Positions 32,376 to 42,398 of a stretch of DNA of 42,471 nt are shown here, piece after piece; positions within the stretch are counted from its first letter, which is position 1; each line of letters opens with the position of its first letter. The notes under the pieces were generated by a model. It made no database searches. It had not been told where the DNA came from and saw only the letters and a list, made by a program, of their open reading frames with translations. The DNA lies in assembly GCF_040096055.1 (NCBI RefSeq), contig NZ_JBBMFK010000031.1, forward strand, positions 1 to 42,471. Reading direction: 5' to 3'. The translations under genes were made by a program, and so were the position numbers. The stretch comes from Pseudoflavonifractor intestinihominis. Its GTDB lineage: Bacteria > Bacillota > Clostridia > Oscillospirales > Oscillospiraceae.

Positions 32376-33134
32376 ATGGGAGAAAAAATGAGGCTTTACG
32401 GCTTCAACAATTTGACCAAGGCGCTGAGCTTCAACATCTACGATGTGTGCTACGCCAAGACCCCCCGGGAACAGAAGGACTATATCGCCTATATCGACGA
32501 GCAGTACAACTCGGAGCGTCTGACCAATATCCTCACTTCCCTGACCGACATGATCGGGGCCAAGGTGCTCAACATCGCCAAACAGGACTATGAGCCTCAG
32601 GGCGCGTCTGTGACCATTCTCATCGCCGAGGGCTCCATGATCCCGGCGGGCAAGACCCAGCTGGCCCACCTGGACAAGAGCCATGTGACGGTGCACACCT
32701 ACCCGGAGTACCACCCGGAGACCTGTCTGGCTACCTTCCGGGTGGATATAGACGTGGCCACCTGCGGCGAGATCACGCCTCTGTCCACCCTGGACTACCT
32801 GATCGGCTCCTTTGACTCGGATATCATCACCATGGACTACCGGGTCCGAGGTTTCACCCGGGACGTGAACGGCAAGAAGCTCTTTATGGACCACACGGTC
32901 CGTTCCATCCAGGACTATATCGACCCCGCCACCCTCCGCCGCTACGACGCGGTGGACGTGAACGTATACAGCGCCAACCTCTACCACACCAAGATGATGC
33001 TGAAGGATATCAACCTGCAGAACTATCTGTTCAAGACCGACGTCTATGAGCTTCCTCCCCAGGTGCGGCTTGAGATTATGGACAACATCCGCCGTGAGAT
33101 GATTGAGATCTTCAGCGGCCGCAATATCTACTGA
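32376..33134 (+). CDS. speD: S-adenosylmethionine decarboxylase proenzyme
   Basis: A 252-aa proenzyme that self-cleaves to form a pyruvoyl group and makes decarboxylated AdoMet, the aminopropyl donor. The cleavage serine lies in LDKSHVTVHTYPE (about 108-120), with a catalytic Cys region ATCGEITPL at about 127. The length fits the class Ia E. coli-type rather than the short form of Bacillus. AGGAG nine bases upstream supports ATG at 32376; a second ATG is at 32388. First gene of the polyamine operon. Confidence 0.92.
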   Translation: MGEKMRLYGFNNLTKALSFNIYDVCYAKTPREQKDYIAYIDEQYNSERLTNILTSLTDMIGAKVLNIAKQDYEPQGASVTILIAEGSMIPAGKTQLAHLDKSHVTVHTYPEYHPETCLATFRVDIDVATCGEITPLSTLDYLIGSFDSDIITMDYRVRGFTRDVNGKKLFMDHTVRSIQDYIDPATLRRYDAVDVNVYSANLYHTKMMLKDINLQNYLFKTDVYELPPQVRLEIMDNIRREMIEIFSGRNIY

Positions 33135-33149
33135 TAGGAGATGAGAAGC

Positions 33150-34613
33150 ATGCCGGTACTGGACCAGACCAGCGCGCCCATCTATGAGGCGCTGGAGCGA
33201 TTCCGCAGCATGCGTGTGGTTCCCTTTGACGTCCCCGGCCACAAGCGGGGCCGGGGCAACCCGGAGCTGACCCGCCTGCTGGGTGAGACCTGCGTGAGCA
33301 TGGACGTCAACTCCATGAAGCCCCTGGACAACCTGTGTCACCCCGTCTCGGTCATCCGGGACGCGGAGAAGCTGGCCGCCGACGCCTTTGGTGCGGCTCA
33401 CGCCTTCCTCATGGTGGGCGGCACCACCAGCGCTGTCCAGAGCATGGTGCTCTCGGCGGTGAAGGGCGGAGAGAAGATCATCCTGCCCCGGAACGTACAC
33501 CGCAGCGTCATGGGCGCCATGGTGCTGTGCGGCGCCGTACCCGTGTACGTCAACCCGGAGTGCGACGACCGCCTGGGCATCCCTCTGGGTATGAAGGTCA
33601 GCGAGGTGGAGCGGGCCATCCGGGAAAACCCGGACGCCAAGGCGGTGCTGGTGAACAACCCCACCTACTACGGCATCTGCTCCGACCTGAAATCCATCGT
33701 GGAGCTGGCCCACGCCCACGGCATGCTCTGCCTGGCCGATGAGGCCCACGGCACCCATTTCTACTTCCACGAGGACCTGCCCATGTCCGCCATGGAGGCG
33801 GGCGCGGACATGGCCGCTGTGTCCATGCACAAGTCGGGCGGCAGCCTGACCCAGAGCAGCCTGCTGCTCACCGGCCCCAACATGTCCCCCGGCCATGTGC
33901 GGCAGATCATCAACCTGACCCAGACCACCAGCGCCTCCTATCTGCTCCTCAGCAGTCTGGATATCGCCCGGCGGAACCTGGCCCTCCGGGGCCGGGAGGA
34001 GTTCGGCCGGGTGATGCAGATGGCGGACTATGCCCGGCAGGAGATCAACGCCATCGGCGGGTACTACGCCTTCAGCAAGGAGCTCATCAACGGCGACAGT
34101 GTGTACGACTTTGATATCACCAAGCTGTCGGTCAACACGCTGAACATTGGCCTGGCCGGTATCGAGGTCTATGACCTGCTGCGGGATGAGTACGACATTC
34201 AGATCGAATTCGGCGACCTGGGCAACATCCTGGCCTACCTCTCCATCGGCGACCGGCCCCGGGAGATCGAGCGGCTGGTGAGCTCTCTCAGCGAGGTGCG
34301 CCGCCGCTTCGGCAAGAGCAGCAGCGCCGGGCTGATGAAGCAGGAGTACATCGACCCGGAGGTGGTGGTGTCCCCCCAGAAGGCCTTCTACGCCCCCAAG
34401 GAGAGTCTTCCGCTGGAGGAGACTGTGGGCCGGGTGTGCAGCGAGTTCGTCATGTGCTATCCCCCCGGAATCCCCATTCTCACCCCGGGTGAGCGCATTA
34501 CGCAGGATATCATCGCCTACATCCTCTATGCCAAGGAAAAGGGCTGCTCCATGACCGGCCCGGAGGACCCCGATATCACCTGCCTGAATGTTTTGGACTT
34601 AAAGGAGGACTGA
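33150..34613 (+). CDS. Orn/Lys/Arg decarboxylase family, probable arginine decarboxylase
   Basis: A 487-aa fold-type I PLP decarboxylase. Motifs: FDVPGHKRG near residue 28, VGGTTSAVQSM at about 90 and the PLP Lys in SMHKSGGSLTQSS at about 227, DEAHGTHF with the PLP-binding Asp/His at about 196. TAGGAG lies nine bases before the ATG at 33150, while ATG 33141 abuts it. The substrate could be arginine, lysine or ornithine. Because an agmatinase gene follows two genes later, arginine to agmatine is favoured. Confidence 0.88.
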   Translation: MPVLDQTSAPIYEALERFRSMRVVPFDVPGHKRGRGNPELTRLLGETCVSMDVNSMKPLDNLCHPVSVIRDAEKLAADAFGAAHAFLMVGGTTSAVQSMVLSAVKGGEKIILPRNVHRSVMGAMVLCGAVPVYVNPECDDRLGIPLGMKVSEVERAIRENPDAKAVLVNNPTYYGICSDLKSIVELAHAHGMLCLADEAHGTHFYFHEDLPMSAMEAGADMAAVSMHKSGGSLTQSSLLLTGPNMSPGHVRQIINLTQTTSASYLLLSSLDIARRNLALRGREEFGRVMQMADYARQEINAIGGYYAFSKELINGDSVYDFDITKLSVNTLNIGLAGIEVYDLLRDEYDIQIEFGDLGNILAYLSIGDRPREIERLVSSLSEVRRRFGKSSSAGLMKQEYIDPEVVVSPQKAFYAPKESLPLEETVGRVCSEFVMCYPPGIPILTPGERITQDIIAYILYAKEKGCSMTGPEDPDITCLNVLDLKED

Positions 34614-34617
34614 CGGT

Positions 34618-35478
34618 ATGGAGCTTTGGTTTCGTGAGGCCCACACCCCCAATGTAAAGCTGTCCATCCGGGTGGACAAGCAGCTCTACAGCGGCCAGAG
34701 CGAGTTCCAGCGGATCGACGTGTTCGACTCCCAGGAGTTCGGCCGCTTTCTCACCCTGGACGGGTACATGATGCTCACCGAAAAGGACGAGTTCATCTAT
34801 CACGAGATGATGGTGCACATCCCCATGGCAGTCCACCCCAACGTGAAGGACGTGCTGGTCATCGGCGGCGGCGACGGCGGCGTGGTACGGGAGCTGTGCC
34901 GCTATCCGGAGATTGAGCACATCGACCTGGTGGAGATCGACCCCCAGGTGGTGGAGGTGTGCAGGCGGTATCTCCCCTTTACAACCTGCTGCCTGGACGA
35001 CCCCCGGGTATCCATCCACTACGAGGACGGCCTGCGGTATGTCCGCACCCCTGTGGAGCAGTACGACCTCATCATCGTGGACTCCACCGACCCCTTCGGC
35101 CCCGGCGAGGGCCTGTTCACCCGGGAGTTCTACGGCAACTGTTCCAAGGCCCTGCGGCCGGACGGAATCATGGTCAATCAGCATGAGAGCCCCTTCTACC
35201 AGGAGGACGCCATCGCCTGCCAGCGGGCCCACAAGCGGATCGTGGAGTCCTTCCCCATCGCCAAGGTGTACCAGGCCCACATCCCCACATACCCCTCCGG
35301 CCACTGGCTCTTCGGCTTTGCCAGCAAGAAATACCACCCCCTTCGGGACCTGGACGAGGTCCGCTGGAACGCCCGGAAGCTCAGCTGCAAGTACTACACC
35401 ACCATGCTGCACAAGGGCGCGTTCTATATCCCCGCCTACGTAGAGGAGCTGCTGAAAAATGTTGAATCCGCAGATTGA
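34618..35478 (+). CDS. speE: Spermidine synthase (aminopropyltransferase)
   Basis: A 286-aa aminopropyltransferase. Features: LTLDGYMMLTEKDEFIYHEM at about 41-60, GGGDGGVVRELCR at about 83, the DSTDPFGPGEGLF loop near 157 with the catalytic Asp, and YPSGHWLFGFASK. It transfers the aminopropyl group of decarboxylated AdoMet to putrescine. AAAGGAGGA precedes the ATG. The end overlaps speB by 20 bases. Its presence with a carboxynorspermidine route gives the cell two possible ways to spermidine. Confidence 0.93.
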   Translation: MELWFREAHTPNVKLSIRVDKQLYSGQSEFQRIDVFDSQEFGRFLTLDGYMMLTEKDEFIYHEMMVHIPMAVHPNVKDVLVIGGGDGGVVRELCRYPEIEHIDLVEIDPQVVEVCRRYLPFTTCCLDDPRVSIHYEDGLRYVRTPVEQYDLIIVDSTDPFGPGEGLFTREFYGNCSKALRPDGIMVNQHESPFYQEDAIACQRAHKRIVESFPIAKVYQAHIPTYPSGHWLFGFASKKYHPLRDLDEVRWNARKLSCKYYTTMLHKGAFYIPAYVEELLKNVESAD

Positions 35479-36319
35479 CGTATATATGGGCTGCGACTGC
35501 CCCTTTGAGCAGGCGGAGACCGTGCTCTTCGGCGCACCCTTTGACTCCACCACCTCCAACCGGCCCGGCACCCGCTTCGGCCCCTCCGCCCTGCGGCGGG
35601 AGTCCTACGGGCTGGAGCTGTACAGCCCCTATCAGGACAGGGACCTGTCCGACTGCGCCGTGCTGGACAGCGGCGACCTGGAGCTGTCCATGGGCAGCTC
35701 CGAGCTGGCTCTGGCCGACATCGAGGCCAGAGCGGAGGAGATCCTCTCCGCCGGCAAGCGGCCCTTCCTCATCGGCGGCGAGCACCTGGTGACCCTGGGC
35801 GCCTTCCGGGCGGTGCACCGGAAATATCCCGACGTGGCCATCATCCACTTCGACGCCCACACCGACCTGCGGGAGGACTATCTGGGCGTGCCCCTGTCCC
35901 ACGCCTGCGTCATCCGCCGCTGCTGGGAGCTCACCGGAGACGGCAAGATTTTTCAGTTTGGCATCCGCTCCGGTGACCGGGCGGAGTGGCGCTGGGGCAA
36001 GGACCATGTGACCTGCCACCCTTTTGACCTGGAAGGTCTGGAGGACGTGGTGAAGCGGCTGGGCGACGCCCCGGTCTATTTCACTGTGGACCTGGACGTG
36101 ATGGACCCGTCGGTGTTCCCCGGCACCGGCACCCCCGAGCCCGGCGGCGTGTCCTTTGACGCCCTGCGCCGGGCGGTGACTCTGGTGTGCAGTCGCTGCA
36201 ACGTGGTGGGCTGCGACGTCAATGAGCTCTGCCCTCCCTTCGACCAGAGCGGCGTGTCCAACGCGGTGGCCGCCAAGGTGGTGCGCGAGATGCTGCTGGC
36301 CCTCAGCGGCGGAAATTGA
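35459..36319 (+). CDS. speB: Agmatinase (ureohydrolase)
   Basis: A 286-aa ureohydrolase with the full binuclear manganese signature: GGEHLVTLG (about 106), FDAHTDLRED (about 132), and DLDVMDPSVFPGTGTPEPGG (about 211). It hydrolyses agmatine to putrescine and urea, fitting the decarboxylase gene. It starts inside the 3' end of speE, which ties their expression. Distinguishing agmatinase from other ureohydrolases rests mainly on context. Confidence 0.9.
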   Translation: MLNPQIDVYMGCDCPFEQAETVLFGAPFDSTTSNRPGTRFGPSALRRESYGLELYSPYQDRDLSDCAVLDSGDLELSMGSSELALADIEARAEEILSAGKRPFLIGGEHLVTLGAFRAVHRKYPDVAIIHFDAHTDLREDYLGVPLSHACVIRRCWELTGDGKIFQFGIRSGDRAEWRWGKDHVTCHPFDLEGLEDVVKRLGDAPVYFTVDLDVMDPSVFPGTGTPEPGGVSFDALRRAVTLVCSRCNVVGCDVNELCPPFDQSGVSNAVAAKVVREMLLALSGGN

Positions 36320-36356
36320 ATGTCTGTTATTTTTCAACATACAGGAGGAATGAAAC

Positions 36357-37616
<1,260 letters not shown>

Positions 37617-37619
37617 GCC

Positions 37620-38741
37620 ATGACGGAGCTGCACACCCCCTATTTTCTGGTGGATGAGGAGCGGCTGGTCCGCAACCTGGAGATCCTGAAGGACGTGGCC
37701 CAGCGCTCCGGCGCCAAGATCCTGCTGGCACAGAAGGCCTTCTCCATGTTCGCCTGCTATCCCCTGCTGGCACAGTATCTCTCCGGCAGCACGGCCAGCG
37801 GCCTCTACGAGGCCCGGCTGGGCAGGGAGCACTTTCCCGGCGAGGTCCACGTGTTCTCCCCCGCCTACCGGGAGGACGAGTTTGAAGCGCTGCTGGAGTA
37901 CGCCGACCACTTTGTCTTCAACTCCCCCCGCCAACTGGAGAAGTACGCCCTGCGGGCCAGAGAAGCGGGCAAGCAGGTGGGCCTGCGTGTCAATCCCGAG
38001 TGCTCCACCCAGGAGGGCCACGCCATCTACGATCCCTGCGCCCCCGGCTCCCGGCTGGGCACCACCCTGGCCAATTTCAACCCCGACCAGCTGCCTCTGC
38101 TGGACGGGCTCCACTTCCACACCCTCTGCGAGCAGAACTCCGACGACCTGGAGACCACGCTGGACGCCTTTGAGGCCAAGTTCGGCCCCTATCTGAAGGG
38201 ACTGAAGTGGCTCAATCTGGGCGGCGGACACCACATCACCCGTGCCGACTACGACCGGAAACGGCTCATCCGGCTGGTGCGCCGTGTGAAAGACCGCTAC
38301 GGTGTGGAGGTTTATCTGGAGCCGGGCGAGGCGGTGGTGCTCAACGCCGGATTTCTGGTGACCAGCGTGCTGGATACCCTCCACAACGGTATGGACATCG
38401 CCATTCTGGACACCTCCGCCGCCTGCCACATGCCCGACGTACTGGAGATGCCCTACCGGCCTCCCCTTCAGAACAGCGGGCAGCCCGGCGAGAAGCCCTA
38501 CACCTACCGTCTGGGCGGCCCAACCTGTCTGGCGGGCGACATCATCGGGGACTACTCCTTTGACAATCCTCTCCATGAGGGAGACCGGCTGATCTTTGAG
38601 GACATGGCCCTGTACACCATGGTCAAGACCAACACCTTCAACGGCATGCCTCTCCCCGCCATCGTCTGGCGGGACAAGGACGGTAACCAGCGGGTGGTCC
38701 GGCAGTTCGGCTATGAGGACTTCAAGGGTCGGCTCTCCTAA
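37620..38741 (+). CDS. nspC: Carboxynorspermidine decarboxylase
   Basis: A 373-aa fold-type III PLP decarboxylase of the alanine-racemase-like group. Visible: TPYFLVDEERLVRNLEIL, LLAQKAFSMF with the PLP Lys at about 42, HFHTLCEQ at about 165, NLGGGHH at about 198, and EPGEAV near 235. It removes CO2 from carboxy(nor)spermidine to give (nor)spermidine. Last gene of the element: only 18 nt lie between its stop and attR, and no terminator is present, so its mRNA may run into the cotJC 3' part. Confidence 0.92.
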   Translation: MTELHTPYFLVDEERLVRNLEILKDVAQRSGAKILLAQKAFSMFACYPLLAQYLSGSTASGLYEARLGREHFPGEVHVFSPAYREDEFEALLEYADHFVFNSPRQLEKYALRAREAGKQVGLRVNPECSTQEGHAIYDPCAPGSRLGTTLANFNPDQLPLLDGLHFHTLCEQNSDDLETTLDAFEAKFGPYLKGLKWLNLGGGHHITRADYDRKRLIRLVRRVKDRYGVEVYLEPGEAVVLNAGFLVTSVLDTLHNGMDIAILDTSAACHMPDVLEMPYRPPLQNSGQPGEKPYTYRLGGPTCLAGDIIGDYSFDNPLHEGDRLIFEDMALYTMVKTNTFNGMPLPAIVWRDKDGNQRVVRQFGYEDFKGRLS

Positions 38742-38759
38742 AGTTGTTCTTATACAAAC

Positions 38760-38767
38760 GCAGCAGA
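38760..38767 (+). other. attR core of element 2 (GCAGCAGA)
   Basis: Exact direct copy of the attL core, in the same orientation. The element-side arm has CTTATAC at 38749-38755. Direct orientation predicts excision rather than inversion. Confidence 0.9.
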
Positions 38768-38957
38768 GCAGAAAGCACGCGTGACCTACGACAATATTCT
38801 GCGCATGTCTGATGACCCCGATGTCAACGACGTGATCCGCTTCCTCCGCGAGCGGGAGATCGTCCATTTTCAGCGCTTCGGCGAGGCCATCCGTCTGGCT
38901 AAAGAGAAGATGGACCAGAAAAACGTCTACTTTACCAACCCTGCTTTTGATAAATAA
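38768..38957 (+). pseudogene. cotJC: 3' part of cotJC
   Basis: Continues the cotJC frame from the core (codons 134-136 at 38760) to the TAA at 38955-38957, 65 codons in all. It encodes AAEQKARVTYDNILRMS, then REREIVHFQRFGEAI, which carry the presumed ligands E136 and E166/H169 of the Mn-catalase site, and the C-terminal NPAFDK. It has no start codon or ribosome binding site at its 5' end. A 32-bp palindrome follows five bases after the stop. Confidence 0.93.
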
Positions 38958-38961
38958 AAAC

Positions 38962-38993
38962 GGAGGGCCTCCGGCATATGCCGGAGGCCCTCC
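38962..38993. terminator. Terminator of the cotJ operon (perfect palindrome)
   Basis: GGAGGGCCTCCGGCAT joins directly with its complement ATGCCGGAGGCCCTCC, 32 bp, with an A run on the left and TCTATG on the right. It marks the natural end of the cotJ operon beyond the insertion. Confidence 0.7.
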
Positions 38994-39001
38994 CTCTATG
39001 C

Positions 39002-39044
39002 AGCAGGCGGCCCGGAACATTCCGGGCCGCCTGCTTGTTTTTTG
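39002..39044. terminator. Terminator of the SLH gene, also usable from the left
   Basis: AGCAGGCGGCCCGGA pairs with TCCGGGCCGCCTGCT around ACAT. TGTTTTTTG follows on the plus strand. The hairpin lies just after the SLH protein stop on the minus strand. Confidence 0.8.
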
Positions 39045-42000
39045 TTACAGGGTGGTCAGAGCCACAAACCGGGTCAGCATGGTCGCAACCTCGGCACGGG
39101 TGCTGTTGTCCTGGGGCCGCAGCTGTCCGTTGGCGTCGCCGCCCAGGATGCCGTTGGCACAGGCCCACTCCATGGCCTCACGGGCCCAGGCGGAGGTCTG
39201 CTCACCGTCCTGGAAGCCTTCCACCTTCCCGGTAGAGGCAACCGCAGGGCTGCCGGCACAGCGGTAGAGCATCAGGGCCAGGGTCTCCCGGGTAATGGGG
39301 GCATCGGGATCAAATCGGCCGGAAGCCGTGCCGCTGGTGATACCCTGCTCCGCCGCCCAATCGGCCGCGGCGCTGTACCAGCAGCCCTTGGGCACGTCCT
39401 GGAAGCCGCTCGCCCCACCAGGCGCGGGGCTGCCCTCCAGCCGGTGGAGAACTGTGACCAGCATGGAACGGGTCATGGCCTCATAGGGGGCAAAGTCGCC
39501 GTTGCCCACGCCGGAGAACAGCTCACGGCTGGCGACAAACTGGACGGAACCGGCGAACCAGTCCCCGGTGACCACGTCGGTAAAGTTCTTGCTGCCGTCC
39601 ACCAGTTCAATGGTAGCGGAGCTGTCCAGGCGGACGGCCAGTACGCCGTCCTGGTACACCGAACGGGGCAGCACCTGGCGGCTTCCGTCCGCCAGGACCC
39701 GCACCGCCACAGTGCCGGAGCCGCTCTTGCAGGGGATGCGGAGCGTGGCGTGGGCCACGCCCTCGGGAATGGTCACCTCAGCAGTCACCTTTCCGTCCAC
39801 GCCGGTGGTGACCTTCGCGGTAGCTCCAGTCTTCTCATCGGTCACAGTGACAGACTCCGCGGGCTTTTCGGCGGCAGAATCACCACTGCCGCCAGCAGAA
39901 CCTCCGCCAATGCTTCCACCTCCGGCAGAACCTCCACCAATGCTTCCGCCGCCGGAGCCGGAACCACCTCCAGAGCCGCCGCCGGTACCGCCCTCGGTGG
40001 GCGGTGTGGTGGTCTCTTTATCCGCAGTGGGCACCTGGCTGATCTTGGTCCAGGCGTTAATGCCGGCTGTCCGCACAGACTCCACCGAGTCGGCGGAACG
40101 AATGGCGGCCAGGCCCTCCTTCAGCGCACTGGCCAGCGCCTGCTGGCCCTTGGCGGAATACGCGCCCTGATCCAGGCCCTTGTACTCGTTCTGAAGGATC
40201 TGGGTCTCAGTACCCTTCCGCTCGGCCAGCTTGCAGCGCTGGTCCAGGCTGCTGGACACGCTCTCGCTGATGCAGTTCTTCAGCTTGGCATCCAGGCTCT
40301 CATAGCGGGAGACCGCGCTCTGGTAATCCGCCAGGTGCTCTTCCTGCACCTGGGCCATGGCCTGAAGCGTCAGGCCGTTCAGGGACTCCACCCACTCAGC
40401 GGCCTCCTTCACGGTCATCAGTCCGTCGGCAGTGGTCTGGAGCTGCTCGGCGGCTTTGCCCACCACCTGCTTCCGGTCGGCCTCGTTGCTCAGCGTGGTG
40501 CGGCTCTCCAGCCGGTCCTGGGCCAGATCCTCCAGGGCGGACTTGACCAGCGCGGCTGTATTCTGGGCATTGGACTCGGTCAGCTCCTTGGCGGACAGGC
40601 TGTCAAGCGCAGCTCTGTGGTCCGCTGTCCAGGAGGCGGTGATCTCCTCCACCCGGCGCTCCGCCGTGGGAACGGCGCTCATGGCCGCTTTGGCGCTCTT
40701 CACCGCCCGATCCATGGCAGAGGTGGTCTCGGCCGCCTGGATCTGGCGCATGGCCTCCCCATAGGCGTTGGAGATGGTGCTCCAGTCCTCGGAGGTGTAG
40801 GATATCTCGCTGTACGCCTGGAACACTGTCTCCAGCTGCTCCAGGTAGGGCTTCTGGATCTCGCTGAGGGGAGTCCGCCACACGGCGTAGAGGGTCACGG
40901 TCCCGTTGGCCTCAGCGGTCAGATTCTGGACCTGAGCCTGGTCGATGTAGCGCACAATCCCCTCCTGGGTAGTGGCCCAACCGGCGAACTCCTTGCCCTC
41001 CTTGTGGAAGGTGTTGGCCTCCAGGGTCACGGTCTGACCGTAAGAGGCAGGCTGGGTCTTGACCTCGCCCTCGCCCCCGTTGGGGTCCAGCCGGATGGTG
41101 TACTGGTTGGGCGTCCACTGGGCATAGAGGGTGATCCGGTCTCCGTCGGTCTTGGCTCCGGCCAGGTTGCGGACAGTGGCCTCATCCTCATAGGTCTCGC
41201 CGTCGCCCTTGGGCTGGGTGTTCCACTTGGAGAAGGTGTAGCCATACCGCTTGAGGGTGGCGGCAGTGGGCAGCTGAGCCTCGCTGTTCCACTGGGTGGA
41301 CACACTGGCCACAGAGCCGTTTCCGCCGTTTGCGGAGAAGTAGATGGTATAGCGGTTGGGAATCCGCTGGCTGTACAGCGTCTGACCATCCGCCTCCAGC
41401 TCAGCGGGCGCAGGGGTCTTGAAGTCCGGGTCCAGGAACCAGGCCGCCTGGTCATAGCCTTCGATGGGGTCCTGCTCCGCATAGTCGTCCCGGTCGATCA
41501 TGAGGCCGGGCTGTTTGGGCAGATAGATCTTCTCCATCAGGTTGTTCCGGGCCACAAAGCCGCCGCCCTTCAGGTCGGTGTTGTGGCTCATATCCAGCTC
41601 GGTGAGCCGGTTGTGGTCGATGTGAAGGAATTGGAGCTTCGGGAGCATGCTCACATCGATGGACGTCAGCCGGTTGTCAAAAGTCTCGATAAACTCCAGC
41701 TTGGTGTTATCAGCCAGGTCCAGCTTGGTGAGTTCGTTGTTCCGGCAGTACAAAGTCTTCAGTTCAGTGCAGCCGGACAGTGTCAGACTGGACATCTGGT
41801 TCATCTCACAGTACAGGGCAATCAGCTTGTTGTGTCCGGTGAGATCCAGCTGCCCGATCTTGTTGAAGTTGCAGTTCAGGCTCTCCAGATTCAGGTTCGC
41901 CGCCAGATCCAGGGCCGTCAGCTGGTTATTGGCGCAGTGCAGCTGAACCAGCGCGGGGTTGTGGGACACGTCCAGCTGGGTCAGGCTGTTCCGGGAGCAA

Positions 42001-42311
42001 TCCAGGATCTGAAGATTGGGGAACGCCTCCAGGCCCTCCAGGCTGGTCAGCCCCAGGCCGGAGAGGTTCAGCTCCGTCACCGTCTGACGCTCTACCTCTG
42101 TCAGGATGCCATCCTCACCAATGCCGTTCAGGTTGCTTCTATCCAGCAGCCAGGCCTGGAGCTTTTGATCCCGGAATACCTCTGTGATATTGACGTCTCC
42201 ATCAAGGGTGCGGGGCTGAACCACCACAAGTGCGGCAGCAGGCAGGGAGAGCTGACCAACCAGCGCGATCGTAGTCAGCGCAACAGGTATCTTTTTGATA
42301 TTTGGTTTCAT
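39045..42311 (-). CDS. Secreted LRR, InlB-repeat and SLH surface protein
   Basis: A 1088-aa exported protein. Residues 1-28 are a signal peptide (KK, a hydrophobic stretch, then an AAA-type site). Residues about 60-290 hold leucine-rich repeats with NxLTxLDLxxN periodicity like internalins; two to three InlB-type repeats follow (YTIYFSANGG, YAQWTPNQYTI, WATTQEG) to about 480; then a long helical region rich in Ala, Glu and Gln (about 490-730); a Gly-Ser linker at about 780; a beta domain; and three SLH domains at about 910-1088 that bind pyruvylated wall polymer. AGGAG before the ATG at 42311 supports the start over 42335. It likely binds external partners at the surface. Confidence 0.92.
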   Translation of the reverse strand: MKPNIKKIPVALTTIALVGQLSLPAAALVVVQPRTLDGDVNITEVFRDQKLQAWLLDRSNLNGIGEDGILTEVERQTVTELNLSGLGLTSLEGLEAFPNLQILDCSRNSLTQLDVSHNPALVQLHCANNQLTALDLAANLNLESLNCNFNKIGQLDLTGHNKLIALYCEMNQMSSLTLSGCTELKTLYCRNNELTKLDLADNTKLEFIETFDNRLTSIDVSMLPKLQFLHIDHNRLTELDMSHNTDLKGGGFVARNNLMEKIYLPKQPGLMIDRDDYAEQDPIEGYDQAAWFLDPDFKTPAPAELEADGQTLYSQRIPNRYTIYFSANGGNGSVASVSTQWNSEAQLPTAATLKRYGYTFSKWNTQPKGDGETYEDEATVRNLAGAKTDGDRITLYAQWTPNQYTIRLDPNGGEGEVKTQPASYGQTVTLEANTFHKEGKEFAGWATTQEGIVRYIDQAQVQNLTAEANGTVTLYAVWRTPLSEIQKPYLEQLETVFQAYSEISYTSEDWSTISNAYGEAMRQIQAAETTSAMDRAVKSAKAAMSAVPTAERRVEEITASWTADHRAALDSLSAKELTESNAQNTAALVKSALEDLAQDRLESRTTLSNEADRKQVVGKAAEQLQTTADGLMTVKEAAEWVESLNGLTLQAMAQVQEEHLADYQSAVSRYESLDAKLKNCISESVSSSLDQRCKLAERKGTETQILQNEYKGLDQGAYSAKGQQALASALKEGLAAIRSADSVESVRTAGINAWTKISQVPTADKETTTPPTEGGTGGGSGGGSGSGGGSIGGGSAGGGSIGGGSAGGSGDSAAEKPAESVTVTDEKTGATAKVTTGVDGKVTAEVTIPEGVAHATLRIPCKSGSGTVAVRVLADGSRQVLPRSVYQDGVLAVRLDSSATIELVDGSKNFTDVVTGDWFAGSVQFVASRELFSGVGNGDFAPYEAMTRSMLVTVLHRLEGSPAPGGASGFQDVPKGCWYSAAADWAAEQGITSGTASGRFDPDAPITRETLALMLYRCAGSPAVASTGKVEGFQDGEQTSAWAREAMEWACANGILGGDANGQLRPQDNSTRAEVATMLTRFVALTTL
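39895..39995 (-). repeat. Gly-Ser linker repeats inside the SLH protein
   Basis: Short DNA repeats encode GGGSIGGGSAGGG-type units. Such tracts change length by slippage and join the extracellular part to the SLH anchor. Confidence 0.7.
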
Positions 42312-42368
42312 TTCCTTCTCCTGTTTTATAATCATTTCCTACTATGTTACTATTTATTGAGCGGCATC

Positions 42369-42398
42369 ATTATAGAGCCTATGCTCTACCTTGTCTGT
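42369..42398 (-). promoter_or_regulatory. Possible promoter of the SLH gene
   Basis: Read on the minus strand, TATAAT (42374-42369) with a CAGACA-type -35 about 17 nt upstream. The -10 is perfect, the -35 weak. Confidence 0.45.
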
